From: Actinomycetales bacterium
Lineage (GTDB): Bacteria > Actinomycetota > Actinomycetes > Actinomycetales > Dermatophilaceae
DNA length: 38,028 nucleotides
Direction of reading: 5' to 3'
Assembly: GCA_016710385.1 (NCBI GenBank)
Contig: JADJVX010000003.1
Coordinates: 1 to 38,028, forward strand
Both the position numbers and the translations under genes were made by a program. This document shows, piece after piece, positions 1 through 7,591 of the stretch. Numbering within the stretch: position 1 is the stretch's first letter; every line of letters begins with the position of its first letter. The notes under the pieces are model-generated. The model searched no databases and was not told the DNA's origin. It was given only the letters and a program-made list of their open reading frames with translations.

Positions 1-1
1 G

Positions 2-475
2 AAGCTCATCGAGCGGCATCGGGAGCGCATTCACCGCATCACCGAGGAGTCCGCAACGATCCACCGTCGGATCACCGGCTACCTGCGCGACATCGACCAG
101 GCCGAGGCTGAGCTGCGACCTCACCTGCTGGCTGCCCGCGCTGAATACGCCCAGCTGGACGCCTCGCGGCACGCCTGGGATGCGGTCTTGGCGGGCACCA
201 CCGATAGCTACCAGCACCCACAGGTGACCGACGGCACAGCTGCGCTCCCCCTGCCCATGGTTGGCGAGCGGCATGCCCTGCCAATGCTGCCGAGCTTCGA
301 CACCCCCGTCTCGGCGGAGGACCTCGCAGCTGGTGCCACCGCGGCCCGGCCGACCGAGGCTGGCGTCCCGATGCCTCGGATTGCCCGCACCCTTGGGGGC
401 GCCTCGGTCAAGCGCAGCGAGCTGCACACCGTGCCCCCGATCACCACGCCCGAGACGCAGCCACGCGCGAGCTGA
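2..475 (+). CDS. C-terminal part of an unknown protein (5' end outside window)
   Basis: The reading frame is open from the first bases of the window and stops at TGA 473-475, giving 157 residues with no visible start, so the gene begins upstream. The first ~60 residues are rich in Glu, Arg, Ile and Leu in a pattern typical of a helical or coiled-coil segment (IERHRERIHRITEES, QAEAELRPHLLAARAEY). The rest is a low-complexity Pro/Ala/Thr tail with no motif I recognise. It lies 12 bases upstream of the hydrolase gene in the same direction and could be co-transcribed with it. Function unknown; the coding call rests on codon usage (GC-rich third positions) and the open frame. Confidence 0.6.
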   Translation, partial: KLIERHRERIHRITEESATIHRRITGYLRDIDQAEAELRPHLLAARAEYAQLDASRHAWDAVLAGTTDSYQHPQVTDGTAALPLPMVGERHALPMLPSFDTPVSAEDLAAGATAARPTEAGVPMPRIARTLGGASVKRSELHTVPPITTPETQPRAS

Positions 476-487
476 CGGGTATGCCGG

Positions 488-1384
488 GTGGCCAAGGTGG
501 GCATGGGGTGCCAGGCTGTGGCCATGGACGAGTCGACGATCGTCGTGCCTAGCCGGGACGGCATACAGCTGCAGGTATATCGGTGGGCGCCCAAAGGTGA
601 GCCGCTCGCGGTCGTCCAGGTGCAGCACGGGTTGGGCGAGCACGCCGGGCGCTATCGGCGCTTCGGGGAGGCGCTCACCGCGTCGGGCTACCTCGTGTAT
701 GCCGCGGATGGGCGTGGCTCGGGGCGCACCGCGGCCGGTGACTACGGGAAGTGGGGGCCGGACTCCTGGCCCGGGTGGGTCGACGACGTCGCGCAACTCA
801 ACGCGCGGATCCGGGCCGATCACCCTGGGTTACGGCGAGCGCTCTTCGGGCACTCAATGGGTTCCTTTGCGACGCAACAGTTTTTGGTCGACCACGCGGC
901 CGATGTCGATGCCGTGCACGCGGTCGTGCTGTCGGGCACGACGGATGTCGCCGGCCTGGTGCCGCTGCTCGACAGCCCCGTGCCGGCGGACCTCAGCTCG
1001 TTCAACGCCGGGTTCGAGCACCGGACCGGCTTCGAGTGGCTCAGCCGTGACCCGGAGGAGGTCGACGCCTATGTCGAGGATCCCGGGTGCGGTTTCGAAT
1101 CCGAGCCGTTCCACGGCATACCGTCGCTCTTGGCGGCCGCCGACCCGCAGCGGCTGGCCGCGATCCGGGCCGACCTGCCGATCCTGCTCGTCTCCGGTGA
1201 CGCCGACCCACTGGCCGGCGGGGGCGCGGCGGTGCAGGTGGTCGGGCAGCGCTACCGCGACGCCGGGCTGACCGACGTGACGGTGCAGCTGTATGCCGGT
1301 GCCCGGCACGAGCTGCTCAACGAGACCAACCGCGGCGAGGTGACGGCCGACATCATCGCGTTCCTCAACCGCACTGTGGGCTGA
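488..1384 (+). CDS. alpha/beta hydrolase of the monoacylglycerol lipase / S33 type
   Basis: A 298-residue serine hydrolase. The oxyanion segment HGLGEHAGRY (47-56) is the signature of the Hydrolase_4/monoacylglycerol lipase branch. The nucleophile elbow GHSMGS places the catalytic Ser at 123. Asp240 in SGDADPL and His274 in GARHELLNE complete a plausible triad. No signal peptide is seen, so it should be cytoplasmic. The start is uncertain: GTG 488 gives 298 residues, while ATG 524 (residue 13, MDESTIVV) begins right where homology to the family would start. Substrate cannot be told from sequence; lysophospholipid or monoglyceride hydrolysis is the family norm. The next gene starts 22 bases downstream on the same strand. 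Confidence 0.9.
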   Translation: MAKVGMGCQAVAMDESTIVVPSRDGIQLQVYRWAPKGEPLAVVQVQHGLGEHAGRYRRFGEALTASGYLVYAADGRGSGRTAAGDYGKWGPDSWPGWVDDVAQLNARIRADHPGLRRALFGHSMGSFATQQFLVDHAADVDAVHAVVLSGTTDVAGLVPLLDSPVPADLSSFNAGFEHRTGFEWLSRDPEEVDAYVEDPGCGFESEPFHGIPSLLAAADPQRLAAIRADLPILLVSGDADPLAGGGAAVQVVGQRYRDAGLTDVTVQLYAGARHELLNETNRGEVTADIIAFLNRTVG

Positions 1385-1405
1385 CGGACGGGTGGCTGAG
1401 CGCTG

Positions 1406-3031
1406 ATGGGCAAGGTCATCCCGTTCCCGAACTCGGGCTTCACCTGGCCGGTCCGGCCCAACTGGGTGCTGCCTGCCGACGACGGCATCGCCGGCGCTGT
1501 CGACGGCGACAACATCGAAGACGACGACGCAGACTGGGTCGACGACGGCCAGGTATGCGGACCAGACACCCCGATGCGGCTCTACATCGACCTGGTCGAC
1601 GCCAAACCGCGGGTGTCCCGTGAAGTCATGGTCCCTGGAGACCTGACCATGGACCAGGTCCACGAGGTCATCGTCGCGGCGATGGGGTGGCAGGACTATC
1701 ACCTGCATGCCTTCATCCAGGGCGGGGTCGACAACCCGACGGCCCCGCGGCTGCTGACCAAGGCCGACGTCGCCGAGGGCGCAGAGGCCGCAGAAGGGTT
1801 GCTGGAGTCGGACGTGCGGCTGTTCCAGGTGTTGCGGCGCAATGGTGACGAGGTCGGGCACGAATACGACTTCGGCGACGGCTGGCTGCACCTGGTGCGG
1901 CTCATCGCGTCCGGAGACGAGGCCGACGCGATCCCTCCGGGCGATCCGGTCTGGGCGGTCGCCTCCCGCGACGCCGATCCGACGGCCCGGGTGCGGCTCA
2001 TCGACGGTCACGGCGCCTGCCCACCCGAGGACATCGGCGGGATCCACTATTACAACGAGGTCGCCGCCTGGCTGCGCGGCGACCGGGGTGCCTCGGTCGA
2101 TGACCCCGAGGCGCTGCTCACCTGGCTGCCGGAGGGCTTCGACCCGCGGGAGTTCGACGTCGCCGAGGCCCAGGGTCGGCTGGCCGCCACTCAGGCCGCG
2201 GGCGGCATCGACCCGGGGGCGCTGTCGGAACGGATGCGCGATGCCCTCGACCGGGTCGGTCCCGCGCGCCGCGAACTCGCCGGGATGCTCATCGAGGCGG
2301 CCTTGCCGCGCCGGGGAGAGCGCCACGTCATCGACGAATTGAGTGTCGTCGAGGTGGTCCGCGCCGCTCGGCCCTGGCTCATCCTGCTCGACGAAATCCC
2401 TTCCACCGGGCTGAAATTGACGGCAGCCGGCTATCTGCCGCCTGCGGTGGTGTCGCGGGTCTTCGGCGCATTGGGTTTCGGTCCCGACGCCGTCTGGGGC
2501 AAGGGCAACCGCGAGGACAACGTGCGCCCGGTGCTCGACCTGCGGGAGGCCGCGATCTCGATCGGACTGCTGCGCAAGTCTCGTGGGCAGCTGCACCTGA
2601 CGGCCGAGGGCCGCGCTGGGCAGGCCGACCCGCGGCGGTTGGTCGCCCGCGTGGTCAGCCGGTTGCCGCTCGGCTCCCGCGACTACGACCGCGACGCCGG
2701 GCTGCTCGCGTTGCTCGCGCTGGCATCGGTCGCCACCTATCCGCCCGACGTCGTCCCCCTGGTCTGGCCGACCCGGCTGCGCGAGGCGATCGAGCTATTC
2801 GGGGCGTTCGGGTGGCGCCAGGGCTACGACCCGGTGCCCGAGTGGCTGGTGCGGCGGATGATGCAGCCGACCTTCGCGGCGCTCACCCGGATGGACGGCT
2901 TCGAGTCGGATCGCTACGGCGATTACGGTATGCCGTCGATGCTCGGTCCCGCGCTCGCCCGGGCCGCTCTCAGTGCCCCTCGCCCGGGTCGTGCCTCGCG
3001 GGCCCCGCGGTCGCCTGGATCTCGGAGCTAA
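1406..3031 (+). CDS. plasmid pRiA4b ORF-3-like protein
   Basis: A 541-residue protein. Residues ~50-235 match the PRiA4_ORF3 (pRiA4b ORF-3-like) domain: RLYIDLVDAKPRVSREVMVP, the aromatic MGWQDYHLHAF and the conserved YDFGDGWLH, then HGACPPEDIGG with the metal-site-like Cys/Pro pair followed by YYNEVAAWL. The remaining ~300 residues are helical, without a motif I can name, as in long members of the family. The biochemical role of the family is not established; relatives occur as passengers on plasmids and insertion elements and as chromosomal genes. The stop codon overlaps that of the convergent gene at 3028 by three bases, so the two transcripts converge without a spacer. Confidence 0.85.
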   Translation: MGKVIPFPNSGFTWPVRPNWVLPADDGIAGAVDGDNIEDDDADWVDDGQVCGPDTPMRLYIDLVDAKPRVSREVMVPGDLTMDQVHEVIVAAMGWQDYHLHAFIQGGVDNPTAPRLLTKADVAEGAEAAEGLLESDVRLFQVLRRNGDEVGHEYDFGDGWLHLVRLIASGDEADAIPPGDPVWAVASRDADPTARVRLIDGHGACPPEDIGGIHYYNEVAAWLRGDRGASVDDPEALLTWLPEGFDPREFDVAEAQGRLAATQAAGGIDPGALSERMRDALDRVGPARRELAGMLIEAALPRRGERHVIDELSVVEVVRAARPWLILLDEIPSTGLKLTAAGYLPPAVVSRVFGALGFGPDAVWGKGNREDNVRPVLDLREAAISIGLLRKSRGQLHLTAEGRAGQADPRRLVARVVSRLPLGSRDYDRDAGLLALLALASVATYPPDVVPLVWPTRLREAIELFGAFGWRQGYDPVPEWLVRRMMQPTFAALTRMDGFESDRYGDYGMPSMLGPALARAALSAPRPGRASRAPRSPGSRS

Positions 3032-3606
3032 CGCCAGGTGAGGCGGATCGTCGACGGGTCCGGGTCGGCGATGACACGCACCTCGCCGAAGTCGGCGTCG
3101 CCGAGCCGCGCGGCTTTGATCAACCGCTCGCAGAAGTGCTCGAAATCGTCGAACCCGAGCTCAGCCCGCGCCCGCGGCGGAAGCCGGTTGAAGCGCACCT
3201 GCAGATCGGGGGCGTCGGCCAGCGACAGCGGGATGGTGAGCACCCGATCCCCACGCTCCAGCAGCACCCGCTCGACCTCGACCACGACGGGCAGGACGAC
3301 CGGATAGAGCTCGGCCGGCACCTCGTCGCCGACCACCTGCTGCACCACCCCGCCGAGGATCGCTGCCACCACCAGCGGCCGCAGCGTCGAGTCGTCGAGG
3401 TCGACCCGCCACCCTTTCGGCCGGATCCGGAAGGACTTCTCGTCTGACACCACGTCGACGACGACGTCCTCGCAGACATCCTCGAGCGCCGACCCGGGCT
3501 CCATCCCGAGCGGCCCGAAGACCTCCTCGAGCAGCCAGGTCCGGCGCAACCGTTTGGGCGCCTTCAACCCGTCGATATACGTCACGAGCGGCTGTGCTGC
3601 GGCCAT
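3028..3606 (-). CDS. unknown cytoplasmic protein
   Basis: A protein of about 192 residues if started at ATG 3606 (MAAAQPLVTYIDGLKAPK). The frame stays open to 3717, but the upstream residues are Arg/His-rich and unlike a protein start, so I prefer 3606; ATG 3633 is an alternative. The sequence alternates charged and aliphatic residues with a Val-rich core (PVVLPVVVEVERVLLERGDRVLTIPL), suggesting a soluble alpha/beta fold with no membrane segment. It ends in TIRLTWR. I do not recognise the family. It is convergent with the pRiA4b-like gene, sharing overlapping stop codons at 3028-3031. Confidence 0.65.
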   Translation of the reverse strand: MAAAQPLVTYIDGLKAPKRLRRTWLLEEVFGPLGMEPGSALEDVCEDVVVDVVSDEKSFRIRPKGWRVDLDDSTLRPLVVAAILGGVVQQVVGDEVPAELYPVVLPVVVEVERVLLERGDRVLTIPLSLADAPDLQVRFNRLPPRARAELGFDDFEHFCERLIKAARLGDADFGEVRVIADPDPSTIRLTWR

Positions 3607-3823
3607 GTGGGCGCCTCCGATCCTCCGGTGCATCGACGCTACCCCGCGCCAGGCAGAGGACTGGACGTGCACGGCATACCGGCGGTGTTGGTCGGCGAAG
3701 TGTCCTCGCCCGGCCACCCCCGCGTCGCCGCACCTTCACCTGCGCTGCCAAACCGCCGCCACGCTTTCGCGTCGAGTGCGAACACCTGCCGGTCGGGGCG
3801 ATCTCCTTCCCGACCCGCGCCTG

Positions 3824-3988
3824 GCGGGCACGCCGCTGGGAACCCGCGTCTATATTTGGGGCGGCCACGGGAGGTGGGGTGTGCTGCCCGGTCCGATCAC
3901 GGGTCGCCTTCTCGCGCAACAGATCACGACGAGCGGTATGCCGTCCGACCTCGCCTCCGTCGACCCATTGCGGGGTCGTCGCGGCTGA
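3824..3988 (+). pseudogene. C-terminal remnant of an FAD-dependent amine/amino-acid oxidase
   Basis: One frame reads GTPLGTRVYIWGGHG, RWGVLPGPITGRLLAQQI and ends a few codons later at TGA 3986-3988. The GHG-x-x-G-V-L-x-G-P-x-T-G-R-L-L-A pattern is the conserved FAD-binding C-terminus of DAO-family oxidases (glycine or D-amino-acid oxidase type). No N-terminal Rossmann motif is present in any frame upstream, so only the tail survives. The rest of the gap between the flanking minus-strand genes (3607-3823 and 3989-4001) shows nothing else I can support. The assignment is by motif memory only and the left limit is approximate. Confidence 0.4.
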
Positions 3989-4001
3989 GCGTCGGTCGGG
4001 G

Positions 4002-4670
4002 TCAGAGTGCCCCGGCCACGAACGAACCCAGGGCAAAGAGCAGACTCAGGATGAGCTGCACCATCCGGACCCGACGCGACTTCGGGCCGTCGCCGATCGC
4101 CAGGACCGCTAGCCACAGCGCCACGCTCGAGCACGCCGCCGCCCGGACGGCGGGGACAAACCGGAGGTCGCCGGTGATCCACATCCCGACGTAGGCGATC
4201 GTCAGGATCGTTGCCAGGCCGAACACACCCACCGCAAAGACGATGAAGAAGCAACCGGCTGGACCAGACGTGGTGTGAGCCCGGCCCGCGGCACTCGGTG
4301 CGGTCCGGCGGCGCGGCTGCCTGGTCGGCGGCTGGCGTCGCGGGCGCGGCTTTGCTCGCCTGATCTCCGTGGCCCGCCGGGCGTTCCATGCGACGTCCCG
4401 CGCAGCCAGGGGGTCGCTTGCGGACGGCTGAGCAACTGACGACTGAGTGGGTGACGGCCGAGTGGGTGACCGAAGACTGGCAGGTGGCGCCGCGTCTTGC
4501 GGCGGGCGCGGCTCGTTGAGCACCGCATCGGCGGGCGCGGCATCCTGAGGCGGCTCGGGGGTGAGCGGGTAGCCGCGCTGGGGCGCTGGCTCGGGCGGGG
4601 GGAGGTGGCTCCACGGACCCTCCTGGAGGGGGTCCAGCCCGCCGAGGGCGTCCCTATGGTCCGAGCTCAC
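4002..4670 (-). CDS. Pro-rich membrane protein with three transmembrane helices
   Basis: A 222-residue protein from GTG 4670. The first ~130 residues are disordered, rich in Pro, Ala and Arg, with short PPQDAAP repeats at two places. Three hydrophobic stretches follow: ~136-160 (FFIVFAVGVFGLATILTIAY), ~175-196 (AACSSVALWLAVLAIG) and ~205-222 (VQLILSLLFALGSFVAGAL), the last ending at the C-terminus. A basic run lies just before the first helix (RRQPPTRQPRRRT), which predicts a cytoplasmic N-terminus. Such proteins are common in actinobacteria and usually unnamed. No function can be inferred. Confidence 0.7.
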   Translation of the reverse strand: MSSDHRDALGGLDPLQEGPWSHLPPPEPAPQRGYPLTPEPPQDAAPADAVLNEPRPPQDAAPPASLRSPTRPSPTQSSVAQPSASDPLAARDVAWNARRATEIRRAKPRPRRQPPTRQPRRRTAPSAAGRAHTTSGPAGCFFIVFAVGVFGLATILTIAYVGMWITGDLRFVPAVRAAACSSVALWLAVLAIGDGPKSRRVRMVQLILSLLFALGSFVAGAL

Positions 4671-4771
4671 TCCGGGAGTATCCCAGGCGGGCAGCCTGTG
4701 GATGACGCCGCGCGGTCGGGGGGGCTGGCAGACTCGGCGTCGGTTGAGGGGCGATGGGCAAGGAGCAGAGG

Positions 4772-5005
4772 GTGAACGGACAACGGCTGCGGTATGCCGT
4801 GCCGGCGGCAGTCACGGGGCTGGCGTGGGCGCTGGGGCTGGCTGGGTGCACGACTGGTTCGCCGGCGCCTCCGACGGGTTCGACGGGTTCGACGACCAGC
4901 CCGCGCCGTCCTGGTGAACTGAGCGGGCGCACCTCCCGACCCGCCGACAATCCCGCGGGTGACGGGCCACGGATGCCGGGAAACCTTCCGACCCGCCGTG
5001 TTTGA
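4772..5005 (+). CDS. short putative lipoprotein whose C-terminus runs into the repeat array
   Basis: Starting at GTG 4772, with AAGGAG at 4760-4765 six bases upstream, the product is 77 residues. The N-terminus has basic residues, a hydrophobic core and a lipobox LAGC followed by TTGSPAPP, a good lipoprotein signal with the lipidated Cys near residue 26. After the Cys only a Ser/Thr/Pro/Gly linker follows, and the last ~25 residues (RPADNPAGDG, PGNLPTRRV) are encoded by the first repeats of the array. There is no folded domain, so this may be a lipoprotein gene truncated when the repeats arose, or a tiny surface peptide. An in-frame ATG at 4754 is less well placed relative to the ribosome-binding site. 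Confidence 0.5.
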   Translation: MNGQRLRYAVPAAVTGLAWALGLAGCTTGSPAPPTGSTGSTTSPRRPGELSGRTSRPADNPAGDGPRMPGNLPTRRV

Positions 5006-5365
5006 CGGGGTCGGCGGCGCGAATCCGCCGGGAAACCTTCCGACCCGCCGTGCTTCACGCCGTTGGCCGGTCGAATCCGCCGGGAAACCTTCCGACCCGC
5101 CGTCAAACCCGCGGGTGACGGGCCACGGATGCCGGGAAACCTTCCGACCCGCCGTGTTTGCAGGGGGTGGGCGGGTCGAATCCGCCGGGAAACCTTCCGA
5201 CCCGCCGTGTATTCCGCGGTGGGCGGGTCGAACCCCCCGGGAAACCTTCCGACCCGCCGTCAAAACCGACCCCTCAGGGCACGGCACGCCGGGAAACCTT
5301 CCGACCCGCCGTGTTTGCAGGGGGTGGGCGGGTCGAATCCGCCCGGAAACCTTCCGACCCGCCGT
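4930..5365. repeat. tandem array of eight ~52-bp units with hairpin potential
   Basis: A 24-base core (CCGGGAAACCTT then CCGACCCGCCGT) begins at 4976, 5028, 5080, 5132, 5185, 5237, 5289 and, with one change, 5342. A degenerate copy of its end lies at about 4930. Period is 52 or 53 bases. The 28-29-base segments between cores are not unique: those after 5132 and 5289 are identical, and the one at 5104-5131 repeats 4945-4975. Order shows a higher period of 156-157 bases. In several units GGCGGGTCG before the core pairs with CGACCCGCC at its end, forming a 9-bp stem. Because 52 is not a multiple of three, the unit drifts through all frames, so it is not a protein repeat. It sits between two convergent genes. 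Confidence 0.9.
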
Positions 5366-6308
5366 GTTTGACGCGGGGCGCCCGCGTCGCCGACGCGTGC
5401 GTCGTCGCCACCGTTTGCAGGACCAATCCGGTCGCCACCAGAGCCAGGCCGATTATGCCGTTCACGGGCAGCGCTTCACCCAGCACGAGCACGCCCAGCA
5501 CCGTCGCGGTGAGCGGGTCGCCGAGCAGCAAGGTGGACGCCGGACCGGCCGACATCGAGTGCATCCCCACGACCGGCAGCACGTTGGCCAGGGCCATCGT
5601 CACGACGCCCAGGTAAAGCGCCACCAGCGCACCGCGCGGCGAGAGCACCCAACCCAGGGGTTGGGTCAGCACGAGCGGGGCGATGAAGACCGAGCCCAGC
5701 AGGTAAGCGGCCGCAGGCATCTCGACCGCGTGGTCGCCGCGGTCAAGTCCCACCTTGGCCGCCACCATGTAGCACCCGGATCCGAACCCGGCCGTGCAGG
5801 CCATGAGCACCCCGACGCCCGGCCCGTCCAGTCCTTCCTCCGGCGCGAATTGCCCCATCGACCGGACGATCAGGCCGGTGACCGCAACGGCCGTGGCCAG
5901 CAACCAGAGGCGAGTCGGCCTGTGCCCAAGGACCAGCCAGCCGAGCAGCCCCGCGAACACTGGCACCGCGCCGACTGCGATGAGGGTGCTCAGGGCGACC
6001 CCGGCCCGGTCGACGGCGCCGAAGAAGAGCGGCTGATAGGCCGCGGACGTCACGGCCATCACCCACACTGTCGGCCGCATCAGCAGCGCGGGCACCGTGC
6101 GCCACGAGCCGCCGACCAGCGGCAACACCGCCAGCAAGGCCGCCGACCCGATCATCAGGCGCATCCCGCCGACCGTGGCGCTGCTCGCCGATACCGGGGC
6201 GAAGACGGCCGCCGTGCCCGCGCTGCCGAGCATGATCGCCCCGCCGAGCACGAGCGCCACCGCGCGAGGCGTCGACAGCCTCCCGCTGGGGATGCCCCAA
6301 GCACTCAC
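5274..6308 (-). CDS. EamA/DMT-family membrane transporter
   Basis: About 344 residues from GTG 6308, chosen because GGAAGG (plus strand 6316-6321) lies seven bases upstream; the frame stays open to 6446 but the extra residues are Arg-rich and unlikely. Ten hydrophobic segments in two halves are visible, with typical DMT features: a GSAGTAAVFAPVS start, YQPLFFGAVDRAGVALSTLI and, in the second EamA repeat, LPVVGMHSMSAGPASTLLLGDPLTATVLGVLVLGE, the conserved end of the family. It should export a small metabolite; the substrate is unknown. The last ~30 residues (GGSEGFRADS, TAGRKVSR) are read from the repeat array and are hydrophilic, so the true functional end is near VLQTVATTHA. Confidence 0.85.
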   Translation of the reverse strand: MSAWGIPSGRLSTPRAVALVLGGAIMLGSAGTAAVFAPVSASSATVGGMRLMIGSAALLAVLPLVGGSWRTVPALLMRPTVWVMAVTSAAYQPLFFGAVDRAGVALSTLIAVGAVPVFAGLLGWLVLGHRPTRLWLLATAVAVTGLIVRSMGQFAPEEGLDGPGVGVLMACTAGFGSGCYMVAAKVGLDRGDHAVEMPAAAYLLGSVFIAPLVLTQPLGWVLSPRGALVALYLGVVTMALANVLPVVGMHSMSAGPASTLLLGDPLTATVLGVLVLGEALPVNGIIGLALVATGLVLQTVATTHASATRAPRVKHGGSEGFRADSTRPPPANTAGRKVSRRAVP

Positions 6309-6486
6309 CGGCGCGCCTTCCGTGTCGAACTGCTGGTATGCCGTGTGGCCAGGACGCCGGGAACGCCGACGCCATGGGCGCCGTGGTCCCCCACCGAGAC
6401 GCCGTAGATAGATAACCAGGAGCGAAAGGGTCGCCATAGCGACCATTTCGCTCCCTCATCCGCACGCCGGCGGGCGGGCAGAGCAG

Positions 6487-7530
6487 TCAGCGCTGTGCGG
6501 GCACGAGTTCGCGCACGCCGGGGAGCACCTGCTCGGCGAAGGTGCTCAGGAAACGCTCCTGGTCGTGGCCGGGGGCATGTACGACCAGGTGGGTGAAGCC
6601 GAGATCGGTGTAGAACCGCAGCGCCTCGACGACCTCCTCGGGCCGGGACGCGACGATCCACCGCTTGGCGACCTGCTCGATGGGCAACTCGTCGGCGGCC
6701 CGCTCCATCTCGGCGGGGCTGTGGATCGAGTGCTTCTGCTCGGCGGTGAGCGAGAGCGGCGCCCAGAAGCGACAGTTCTCCAGGGCCCGCTCCGGGTCCG
6801 GGTCCCAGGACAATTTGATCTCGATCATCCGGTCGATGGCGCCCGCGTTGCGACCGGCCGCAGCCATGCCTTCGTCGACGGCGGGCACGAGCTGATCGGC
6901 ATACAGCTCGCGGCCCTTGCCCGACGTGCAGATGAAGCCGTCGGCGACCCGACCGGCATACCGTGCGACGACCGGGCCGCCGGCCGCGACGTAGACCGGC
7001 ACCGGCTCGTCGGGTCGGTCGTAGATCGCGGCGTCCTCGGTGCGGTAATAGTCGCCGGCGAAGCTGACCCGGTCGTCGGTCCACAACCGCCGCATGAGCG
7101 TGATCGCCTCGCGCAGCCGGGCAAAGCGCTCCTTGAAGGCCGGCCACTGCGCCTCGGCGACCGACCCGACGGCGACCTCGTTGAGCGCCTCGCCGGTGCC
7201 GACGCCGAGCATGACCCGGCCCGGCGCGAGGCAGGCCATGGTCGCGAAGGTCTGCGCCATGACCGCCGGGTTGTAGCGGAAGGTCGGGGTGAGCACCGAG
7301 GTGCCGACGAGCACCCGCTCGGTGCGCGCCAGCACCCACGGCATCCAGGCGAGGGCGTTCGGCGCGTGTCCGCCCGCCAGCCGCCAGGGCTGGAAATGAT
7401 CCGAGACGGTGACCGAGTCCAGGCCGAGTTCCTCGGCGCGCACGGCATACCGGCCGAGTTCCAGCGGCGCGAACTGTTCCGCCGAGGCCTTGTAGCCGAT
7501 CCGGAGCGAGGGCGAGTTCGGGGGTGTCAC
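6487..7530 (-). CDS. fgd: F420-dependent glucose-6-phosphate dehydrogenase
   Basis: A 347-residue luciferase-like (LLM) enzyme that oxidises glucose 6-phosphate to 6-phosphogluconolactone and reduces F420 to F420H2. It matches mycobacterial FGD1 along its whole length: GYKASAEQFAP (12-22), SDHFQPW with Asp44, His45 and Trp49, GTSVLTPTFRYNPA, GVGTGEALNE with Glu114, CTSGKG with Lys205, RFWAPLSLTAEQKHSI with Lys266, and AKRWIVAS with Arg290. All residues known to contact F420 or the phosphate are present. Start is GTG 7530. It lies 61 bases downstream of the AceE-like gene and may be the last cistron of that operon. fbiD, for F420 synthesis, is 4.3 kb away. Confidence 0.95.
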   Translation of the reverse strand: MTPPNSPSLRIGYKASAEQFAPLELGRYAVRAEELGLDSVTVSDHFQPWRLAGGHAPNALAWMPWVLARTERVLVGTSVLTPTFRYNPAVMAQTFATMACLAPGRVMLGVGTGEALNEVAVGSVAEAQWPAFKERFARLREAITLMRRLWTDDRVSFAGDYYRTEDAAIYDRPDEPVPVYVAAGGPVVARYAGRVADGFICTSGKGRELYADQLVPAVDEGMAAAGRNAGAIDRMIEIKLSWDPDPERALENCRFWAPLSLTAEQKHSIHSPAEMERAADELPIEQVAKRWIVASRPEEVVEALRFYTDLGFTHLVVHAPGHDQERFLSTFAEQVLPGVRELVPAQR

Positions 7531-7591
7531 GGGGGCCTTTCCAGCGCGTATGCCGTGAGACTAGCGCCATCTTGTCGGTGCACTCCTGCGC

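Noticed and set aside
854..2596. 580-codon minus-strand open frame
   Set aside because: Antisense to the hydrolase and the pRiA4b-like gene, both of which have clear domain motifs.
4930..5365. CRISPR array (24-base repeats with 28-29-base spacers)
   Set aside because: Spacing looks right, but the spacers are similar or identical to one another, carry the same inverted motif, and no cas genes are near. It is a tandem repeat array.
4959..6407. 482-codon plus-strand open frame across the repeat array and the transporter
   Set aside because: The repeats pass through all three frames and the rest is antisense to the EamA gene with Arg/His-rich composition.
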